DNA of 64,000 nucleotides from Planktothrix sp. PCC 11201 (lineage in GTDB: Bacteria > Cyanobacteriota > Cyanobacteriia > Cyanobacteriales > Microcoleaceae). The notes under the pieces were generated by a model that saw only the letters and a program-made list of their open reading frames with translations, had not been told where the DNA came from and searched no databases. Made by a program: the position numbers and the translations under genes. Location of the stretch: NCBI RefSeq assembly GCF_900009135.1, contig NZ_LT797688.1, positions 215,428 through 279,427 of the forward strand, read 5' to 3'. Of the stretch, positions 57,838 to 64,000 are shown piece by piece; the first letter of the stretch is position 1, and every line of letters starts with the position of its first letter.

Positions 57838-58581
57838 TTATCGACTTAAGGCGCGAATAAAACTCTGAAGTCCAGATAAAACACCTTTTCTCGGCCGTTG
57901 GACAGTTGGCTCCACTGACGAGTCACCCCCCTGAGTCGCCTGTGCCAGAATCAGATCCAATTCATCGCCGACGGGTTTTGTCGGTTGTTCAGTGATTAAC
58001 TGGTACTGTCCATCAACTTCTAACCAAACTTCCCACATTGAAGGATAACAACGTCTGAGTGCTGCACCTTCTAGGGATTTGAGGTAATAGCAAGATTCAA
58101 TGGTCTTGATAAACCTTTCTCGCAACTGACGAGCAGCATATCCTATTCCTATAATAGCAATATCTTCTAGTTTTGGATTAAGTAAAATTACTGGACGATC
58201 TCCGGCTAATTGAGATAATTTTTCCATCTGAGCCACTTCCACCGCAGAAGGGGATACCACTAAAAATTGCTGATCTTCTGCTTCTAATCGAGTTTCAACC
58301 GGAGAACGAGAAGTACCTAAATCAGTGACCCGAAAAGATGTTTTTCCCCAGTCCCGACGGGCTAAAGCAGCGGCTCCGGTATCGGGAAATAAGACGACTA
58401 ATTGACTATCAGGTTTCTGAATAACGGGAATAAATTCTAGGGCAATAGATTGAGCTTCTAGTTCAATTTCAGGAAAGACTAATTCGATTTGAATTAACTT
58501 ATAACCATCATCTAATGCGGCTTTAGTGGCTTGTTTTGCCTGTTCAATTGCCTCGGCTAAACTATTAGGTAATTCGGGCAT
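57838..58581 (-). CDS. DUF1995 protein
   Basis: A 247-residue protein with the DUF1995 pattern: LPNSLAEAIEQAKQATKAALDDG at the N-terminus, LVVLFPDTGAAALARRDWG and LLNPKLEDIAIIGIGYAARQLRERFI. Homologues are conserved in cyanobacteria and plastids, where relatives have been linked to photosystem assembly. The biochemical role is unknown. It lies 147 nt downstream of the cysteine desulfurase gene and 46 nt upstream of the phosphatase gene, all on the minus strand. Confidence 0.82.
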   Translation of the reverse strand: MPELPNSLAEAIEQAKQATKAALDDGYKLIQIELVFPEIELEAQSIALEFIPVIQKPDSQLVVLFPDTGAAALARRDWGKTSFRVTDLGTSRSPVETRLEAEDQQFLVVSPSAVEVAQMEKLSQLAGDRPVILLNPKLEDIAIIGIGYAARQLRERFIKTIESCYYLKSLEGAALRRCYPSMWEVWLEVDGQYQLITEQPTKPVGDELDLILAQATQGGDSSVEPTVQRPRKGVLSGLQSFIRALSR

Positions 58582-58627
58582 AATTTTAAATTTATTAATG
58601 ATTAACTGTTGTTAAAAAAATGAGTGG

Positions 58628-58712
58628 ATATCCCCCTAGATCCCCATTAAAAAGGGGGACTTTTAAGTCTATTTCCCCCCTTCTCAAGCCAGGGTTAGGG
58701 GGGATCTCAAGG
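58628..58712. repeat. Intergenic hairpin cluster (CCCCCTAG... type)
   Basis: Two adjoining stems, ATCCCC/GGGGGA (58638-58660) and TCCCCCCTT/AGGGGGGAT (about 58674-58707). The start ATATCCCCCTAG also occurs at 20223-20234 in the urtA-urtB gap. It probably terminates the cysteine desulfurase transcript. Confidence 0.55.
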
Positions 58713-58728
58713 TCTGTGTATAATTCCC

Positions 58729-59901
58729 CTAACATCGTGCTAATTCGATACGGGGAACTAAACGCTTGAGGACTTGTTTCACCACCATGGCTGTCCAATC
58801 AATATCGGCTTTGGTGGTATCCCGTCCCAGGGTAAAACGAATCCCACCTAAAGCGGTGATTTCGTCATATCCCATTGCCAATAAAATCGGACTGGGACTG
58901 AGTTTACCACTACTACAGGCCGAACCTGCACTAATACCAATTCCGGCTAAATTCAGTTGACGGACTAGGGTTTTTCCCGTTAAGGTGGCAGGGTTGATGT
59001 GTTTTGGGGCAACACAGAAACTAACATGATGGGGTAAACGATTTAAACGATCGCCTGTGGGTAATAAATACGGCACATCGGCTAATAAGTCAAATAGGCG
59101 ATCGCGTAACTCCATTAACCGAGACGTTTCTGTCACCATATCCCGGGCCGCTAATTGGCAAGCTAACCCAAATCCGGCCAGGGTGGGGACGGCCTGTGTC
59201 CCAGAACGCAGTTGAAATTCCTGTCCACCTCCAGCTAATAACGGAGTTAACTGTACCCCTTCCCGCACATATAACGCCCCTGCTCCCTGGGGGCCATACA
59301 ATTTATGACTGGATAGGGATAATAAATCAACGGGTAACTGCTGCATATCCAGGGGCAAACGTCCCGCTACCTGTACCGCATCGGTATGAAATAAAGCCCC
59401 ATGAGCATGGGCAATTTTGCCCAGGGTTTGAATCGGTTGCAGGGTTCCCACTTCGCTCTGGCCATAAATAATCGACACTAGCACCGTATTTGGTTGAATG
59501 GCTGCCTGTAAGTCCAGGGGGTGAACACGTCCGCGACTATCTACAGGTAAGCGGGTAATTTGCCATCCCCATTGTTCCAGAAGTTTTGCGGGTTCGGCAA
59601 TAGCCGAATGTTCCACCGCAGAAATAATTAAATGTTGCGGCTGGGAATATTGACGGGCGACCCCCATAATCGCTAGATTATCGGCTTCTGTTCCCCCGCA
59701 GGTAAAAATAATTGATTCCGGTGGGGCGTTAATCAGGTGGGCCACCTGTATTCTGGAGCGTTCTAAAATCATAGCGGCTCTGTTACCCCACTCATGAATA
59801 CTAGAAGGATTTCCCCAATTTTCAGTCATCACCGTTTGCATTAGGGTGATCACTTCTGCACGGGGGGGAGTGGTTGCGCTATGATCGAGGTAAATTTGCA
59901 T
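58729..59901 (-). CDS. Cysteine desulfurase (IscS/NifS family)
   Basis: A 390-residue PLP enzyme that takes sulfur from cysteine for Fe-S clusters and other sulfur products. Start MQIYLDHSATTPPRAEVI is typical. The PLP lysine is in SLSSHKLYGPQGAGALYVR (near 204) and the catalytic cysteine in GISAGSACSSGK (near 331). The Cys-loop is of the IscS/NifS (group I) type. No iscU or nif genes are adjacent. Confidence 0.95.
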   Translation of the reverse strand: MQIYLDHSATTPPRAEVITLMQTVMTENWGNPSSIHEWGNRAAMILERSRIQVAHLINAPPESIIFTCGGTEADNLAIMGVARQYSQPQHLIISAVEHSAIAEPAKLLEQWGWQITRLPVDSRGRVHPLDLQAAIQPNTVLVSIIYGQSEVGTLQPIQTLGKIAHAHGALFHTDAVQVAGRLPLDMQQLPVDLLSLSSHKLYGPQGAGALYVREGVQLTPLLAGGGQEFQLRSGTQAVPTLAGFGLACQLAARDMVTETSRLMELRDRLFDLLADVPYLLPTGDRLNRLPHHVSFCVAPKHINPATLTGKTLVRQLNLAGIGISAGSACSSGKLSPSPILLAMGYDEITALGGIRFTLGRDTTKADIDWTAMVVKQVLKRLVPRIELARC

Positions 59902-59982
59902 AGATTTTTATCAATCAAAAGTTGAGTTTTGTTTTCCGCAAGCACAATTAAAAATCGTTAGAATTGAGAGGATTTGAGTTAA

Positions 59983-60384
59983 TTAATCTCCTGGTTTACA
60001 AACGTTGTAATCTTCATGAGAAAGAACTTTTTGAGGAACTAATAAATTACCGCTATCTTGACAAAGCATTCGATAATTTCGCGTTACGGGAATACTGACA
60101 ATAAAACGATTATGGCGTAGTCGCTTACCTCCAAAGTCTCGATAATTTTTTTGGTCACTTAAGCCCGCTAAAATAGTCCTGGCCTTAATCACAACATAAT
60201 CGGGTAAGCCTCTGAGATCAATGATATCCTGAGTAAAGGAGGCTTCCCATTCTAGTTTTTTGGTTCGTTTGTCCTCCATAGCCTGACTGTGGGAATCCTG
60301 TGTCACCTCTTGTTGATTACAACGATGACAAATTTTCCCATATCCTTTATGGCCACAGGGAAATGTCCTCTTTCGTTTTGGCAT
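59983..60384 (-). CDS. Zinc-ribbon plus RelE-like protein
   Basis: A 133-residue basic protein. The N-terminus has a CxxH-type zinc site and CxxC (FPCGHKGYGKICHRCNQQE). From about residue 48 a compact domain (FTQDIIDLRGLPDYVVIKARTILAGL and GGKRLRHNRFIVSIPVTRNYRMLCQ) resembles a RelE/ParE-fold. No antitoxin gene is adjacent, so it could be an orphan toxin-like RNA-binding protein. Function not known. Confidence 0.6.
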   Translation of the reverse strand: MPKRKRTFPCGHKGYGKICHRCNQQEVTQDSHSQAMEDKRTKKLEWEASFTQDIIDLRGLPDYVVIKARTILAGLSDQKNYRDFGGKRLRHNRFIVSIPVTRNYRMLCQDSGNLLVPQKVLSHEDYNVCKPGD

Positions 60385-60530
60385 AGCACAGCAGTGAGGG
60401 TGATTCGCGCCTACAAGCTCTGAGCAAGTGCTTACGGCGCTGACAGACTGTTATATCTTTTTCCGTCGGTGACTTGGCAGAAATTAAGTTAATCTCGTCC
60501 TATTAATAGATTACCGAAAATTTGGGGTTT

Positions 60531-60587
60531 AAAGTCCTGTCCCATTCGACAAGCTCAGGGCAAGCCTTCTAGGACGGCTTTTTTTGT
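60531..60587 (+). terminator. T-rich hairpin upstream of the IS element
   Basis: GTCCT (60533-60537) pairs with AGGAC over a loop containing the TTCGACAAGCTCAGG motif. An AGCC/GGCT pairing is followed by seven T (60579-60586). The gene it terminates is not evident. Confidence 0.45.
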
Positions 60588-60595
60588 CTAGGTGT

Positions 60596-61470
60596 TGTCA
60601 ACCTAATTTTAGTCTGCTAAGATAGTTTGCGTAGTAGGTTGCTCACGCAAATGTTTGTTCTGGAGTACAAGCTTAGAGGGAAAGAATATCAGTATCGCTC
60701 AATTGATGAGGCTTGTACAGTTATTATTAAAGCTTGATATTAGAGATATTACTCCTCAGTTAGAACCTACCCAACAATGTGTAGGTCTGGATATGGGACT
60801 AAAATATCTTTATGCTGACACCAACCAAAATGTTGTTGAATGTCCTAAATATTATCGACGAGCAGAAAAACGTTTAAATAAATTAAATAGGAGGAAATCC
60901 AAAAAATTTATCCAAGGTAAAAAACCATCTAATAACTACATTAAGGCTAGAAGAAAGTACGCTAAGGGACATTTAAAAGTAAGTAGGCAGCGAGAAGAGT
61001 TTGCTAAGAGACTAGCACTCCGTTTAATTCAGTCAAACGACTTGATAGCCTATGAAGATTTAAAAGTCAAGAACCTTGTGCGTCACCCAAAACTAGCTAA
61101 GAGTATTAATGATGCTGGTTGGTCACAATTAAGAAAATGGATTGAGTATTTTGGAGTTAAGTATGGTAGATTAACAATTGCTGTTAATCCGGCTTATACA
61201 TCTCAAGAATGCTTTAACTGTGGTCAATTAATCAAAAAGTCTTTATCGGTTAGAACTCACATTTGTTCTTGTGGATATTGTGAGGATAGAGATAAAATAG
61301 CTGCATTAAATATACTCAAAAAAGCTACGATAGGGCATATCGGAAGTTGGTCGGAAGACCTAAACGCTTGGGGAGATACAACCTCTATCTGGGCTGGTAG
61401 TAATACCTGTCAAGACAAGTTGAGTCAGTGAACCAAGAATCCCCGCTCTTTTAGGGCGAGGGAGTGTCAA
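60596..61470 (+). mobile_element. Decayed IS200/IS605-type element carrying tnpB only
   Basis: The left part has a hairpin TTGCGT/ACGCAA (60627-60650) immediately before the tnpB start. The right end has an imperfect hairpin CCCCGCTC/GGGCGAGGG (61441-61462) followed by AGTGTCAA, typical for right ends of cyanobacterial IS605-family elements. No tnpA is present, so it would depend on a transposase elsewhere. Exact ends are approximate. Confidence 0.75.
60651..61431 (+). pseudogene. tnpB (IS605 OrfB / Fanzor-Cas12 relative), internally deleted
   Basis: The true start is ATG 60651 and reads 28 codons (FVLEYKLRGKEYQYRSIDEA) to a TGA at 60735. The rest is in another frame, starting around LDIRDITPQLEPTQQCVGLDMGLK. 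Compared with the usual 380-400 residues of TnpB, about 100 codons of the wedge region are missing. The RuvC part is well kept: Asp in GLDMGLK, Glu in IAYEDLKVKNL, the four-Cys zinc finger CFNC and CSCGYC, and Asp in EDRDKIAALN. It is probably not a working RNA-guided nuclease, but the ends and the 3' guide-RNA region are still present. Confidence 0.85.
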
Positions 61471-61472
61471 CT

Positions 61473-61805
61473 GAATCATGAAGCTAGGCAATGGGCAATA
61501 GACAATAGTTATTGATTTTTTGATTGTTATCTAAAATCTCGGTTAAAAATTCATGCCCCCGAATTAAGTTTAAGGTTCATTGAAAGATAATTCATAGTGA
61601 TTAGATATTATATATTAATTTCGATACACTCAAATCCGGGCTAATAAATGATCTAAAATTACGGTTGAGTTTAGGCTAAACTATTTATATCCTGATATCT
61701 ATAATTTTTAAAGACTCTGTAAAATTGGTCATACGCTAGTTAAAGTTTCTGTAAATTTCCTCAACTTATTGCAGTATAAATACTTATCTAAGCAACACTA
61801 TAGAT
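61473..61805. other. AT-rich region between IS element and kinase gene
   Basis: No gene or strong structure seen. The promoter of the following kinase gene should be near its right end. Confidence 0.5.
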
Positions 61806-64000
61806 ATGCTCAATCTTCCTGATGTGACGATTATTTCCCAAATCTATGAAAGTGCAAACTCTCTAGTCTATAAAGCGATTCGAGAGGAAGATAATCAACC
61901 AATAATTTTAAAAGTTCTCAAAGAAAATTATCCCACTCCCACGGAACTCGCTCGTTATCGCACGGAATATGAAATTACCCAATCCTTGAATTTACCCGGA
62001 GTGATTAAAGCCTATAATTTGCAAAAATATCAAAATACTCTGGTTATGTTCCTAGAGGATTTTGGGGGAAAATCTTTGAAACTTTGGACAGAAAAACACC
62101 CGTTGACCCTCAAGGAATTTTTACAGATTTCCCTTTCTATTGCGGAAACCCTAGGACATATTCACGCAAAAAATATTATTCATAAAGACATTAATCCCTC
62201 TAATATTATTTTCAACCCCACGACCGGACAAGTAAAAATTATTGATTTTGGGATTTCTACCAAATTAACTCAAGAAAATACAACCCTTAAAAATCCTAAT
62301 GTTCTCGAAGGAACTCTCTCCTATCTGTCCCCGGAACAAACTGGACGAATGAACTGTAGTTTAGATTATCGCACGGACTTTTATTCTCTTGGGGTTACTT
62401 TTTATGAATTGCTAACCCATCAACTTCCTTTTGAAACAACGGATGTCCTAGAATTAGTTCATTGTCATATTGCTAAACAACCTTTAAACCCATCAAAGAT
62501 TAATTCAGACATTCCCCAAGTTGTTGCGGATATGGTCATGAAACTGATGGCAAAAACGGCTGAAGAACGATATCAAAGTGCGTTTGGAATTAAATCAGAT
62601 TTAGAACAATGTCTGAATCAACTTCAGGATTCTGGAACTATATCAAATTTTGTTCTAGCCGATCAAGATATTTCCGATAAATTCCAACTTCCTCAAAAAC
62701 TCTATGGGAGAGACAGAGAAATTGAGCAGTTACTCAGTGCTTTTGAGCGGGTTATATCTCACAGTGAAATGATTTTAATTGCGGGATATTCCGGTGTTGG
62801 TAAAACGGCTTTAGTGCAGGAAATATATAAACCAATTACCAAAAAACAGGGGTATTTTATTTCAGGTAAATTTGATCAATATCAGCGTAATATTCCCTAT
62901 AGTGCTGTGGTTAGTGCATTTCAATTTTTGGTTAAACAACTATTAACAGAAAGTGAAGCAGAGTTAACACAATGGCGAGAAAAACTTTTAATAGCATTAG
63001 GTGTGAATGGTCAGGTAATTATTGAGGTGATTCCAGAGATTGAATTAATCATAGGAAAACAACCGCCTGTAGCTAGACTGGATGCTAATCAGTCTCAAAA
63101 TCGATTTAACTTAGTTTTCCAAAATTTTATTCAAGTTTTTACACAACCCGAACATCCTTTAGTTTTATTTATCGATGATTTACAGTGGGCAGACGGTGCA
63201 TCATTAAAGCTAATACAAGTGCTGATGAGAGTTAATTCATCGGGGCTATTTTTCATTGGTGCTTATCGAGATCAGGAAGTCACGTCTATTGATCCATTAA
63301 TGCTAACCCTAGATAAAATAACCCAACAAGGAATTGTTATTAATCACATTTATTTATCTGCTTTAGATGAATCAAATACCGTTAAATTTATTACTGATTT
63401 AATTAATTTTGATCAAGAATCAGTAAGAGAGTTGGCTAATTTAGTGCATTTAAAAACCGGGGGAAATCCTTTTTTTATGAATGAATTTTTGAAATCACTT
63501 TATATGGAAGGGTTATTAAGTTTCGATTATCAACATTTAAAATGGAAATGGGATTTAGAGCGAATTAAAAGTCGAGATTTTACTGATAATGTGGTAGAAT
63601 TTATGATGGAAAAAATCAAAAGTTTACCTGAGAGTACACAGGATCTATTGACCCTATCTGCTTGTATCGGAAATCAATTTGATTTGGAAATTTTGGCTTT
63701 GATTACCCAAAAAGAAATCGAGACAATAATCGTTGATTTATATATAGCTGTTGCAGAAAATTTAGTAACTCCCGTGGGAAACATGATCGATATAGAATTG
63801 GTTTTGGCTAAAAAACAATTTTCGCTAAAATCCCGGGAAATTCAAGAGATTAAATCCCCCGCATATCAATTTAATCACGATAGAATTCAGCAAGCTGCTT
63901 ATGGGCTAATTGAAGATAGTCAAAAATATTATTTTCATCAAAAAATTGGTCAATTAATCCTGAAAAATACGACTTTAGATAGGCAATATGAGAAAATATT
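61806..64000 (+). CDS. Ser/Thr kinase fused to AAA-type ATPase (3' end outside window)
   Basis: The frame is open from ATG 61806 to the end of the window, over 730 codons. Residues about 10-275 form a Ser/Thr kinase: Lys in ILKVLKENY, catalytic IIHKDINPSNI (HKD in place of HRD), DFGISTKL and SYLSPEQTG. From about 300 begins a large AAA ATPase (LYGRDREIEQLLSAF, Walker A AGYSGVGKTAL, Walker B LVLFIDDLQWAD). This order is that of the multi-domain HstK-type sensors of filamentous cyanobacteria, which normally continue into GAF and histidine-kinase domains. The rest is beyond the window, so only the N-terminal half can be described. Confidence 0.93.
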   Translation, partial: MLNLPDVTIISQIYESANSLVYKAIREEDNQPIILKVLKENYPTPTELARYRTEYEITQSLNLPGVIKAYNLQKYQNTLVMFLEDFGGKSLKLWTEKHPLTLKEFLQISLSIAETLGHIHAKNIIHKDINPSNIIFNPTTGQVKIIDFGISTKLTQENTTLKNPNVLEGTLSYLSPEQTGRMNCSLDYRTDFYSLGVTFYELLTHQLPFETTDVLELVHCHIAKQPLNPSKINSDIPQVVADMVMKLMAKTAEERYQSAFGIKSDLEQCLNQLQDSGTISNFVLADQDISDKFQLPQKLYGRDREIEQLLSAFERVISHSEMILIAGYSGVGKTALVQEIYKPITKKQGYFISGKFDQYQRNIPYSAVVSAFQFLVKQLLTESEAELTQWREKLLIALGVNGQVIIEVIPEIELIIGKQPPVARLDANQSQNRFNLVFQNFIQVFTQPEHPLVLFIDDLQWADGASLKLIQVLMRVNSSGLFFIGAYRDQEVTSIDPLMLTLDKITQQGIVINHIYLSALDESNTVKFITDLINFDQESVRELANLVHLKTGGNPFFMNEFLKSLYMEGLLSFDYQHLKWKWDLERIKSRDFTDNVVEFMMEKIKSLPESTQDLLTLSACIGNQFDLEILALITQKEIETIIVDLYIAVAENLVTPVGNMIDIELVLAKKQFSLKSREIQEIKSPAYQFNHDRIQQAAYGLIEDSQKYYFHQKIGQLILKNTTLDRQYEKI

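Overview
The window looks like chromosome of a filamentous, gas-vesiculate cyanobacterium of the Planktothrix/Oscillatoriales type. Photosystem I core genes (psaA-psaB), light-dependent protochlorophyllide reductase (por), RbcR-type regulators, gas-vesicle accessory genes, NtcA-type nitrogen control, frequent GCGATCGC-type octamers and modest GC all point there. The genus is inferred from gene content only; no database search was possible.

Layout. 1-5.3 kb: 3' end of ftsH, pepP, an MGDG-synthase-like glycosyltransferase and a GH1 glucosidase, several closed by clear hairpin terminators. 5.5-12.2 kb: an accessory stretch with a Doc-type toxin pair, a gas-vesicle accessory group (gvpV on +; gvpK-gvpF-gvpG on -, behind a SagB-type dehydrogenase), a YefM/YoeB-type toxin-antitoxin pair and an NTF2-like protein. 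12.2-18.3 kb: an aspartyl/asparaginyl-hydroxylase-like protein, a ROK kinase, a small conserved protein and carB. 18.3-31.3 kb: urea uptake and use. An NtcA-type promoter precedes urtA-B-C-D; urtE is separated from them by a 3.2-kb insert (GT39-like membrane enzyme plus an NB-ARC ATPase). Then come a FetAB-type exporter and ureB-ureC. 31.5-36.6 kb: a third toxin-antitoxin-like pair with a damaged 3' end, a ureB fragment, a divergent Fut/Fbp-type iron importer and an alpha/beta-hydrolase-fold protein. 36.7-43.7 kb: a repeat-rich lipoprotein and psaA-psaB. 43.7-53.4 kb: an orphan DNA methyltransferase, a DICT/GAF histidine kinase, por, two Uma2 proteins, two membrane-anchored solute-binding proteins and a Ser/Thr kinase. 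53.4-64 kb: two tandem RbcR paralogues, an NnrU/Z-ISO-like protein, a thioredoxin, a phosphatase, a DUF1995 protein, a cysteine desulfurase, a decayed IS200/IS605 tnpB element and the start of a large kinase-AAA ATPase protein that leaves the window.

The genes fit a nitrogen- and iron-aware phototroph: NtcA-driven urea import feeds urease, and CarB uses bicarbonate, glutamine-derived ammonia and ATP. The strongest unexplained signals are structural. All three toxin-antitoxin-like modules are bracketed by imperfect direct repeats of local sequence (50, 104 and 59 nt). A REP/BIME-like family with a fixed GTAGT head and covarying stems recurs five times without a visible transposase. A second hairpin repeat shows a compensatory base-pair change between its two copies.
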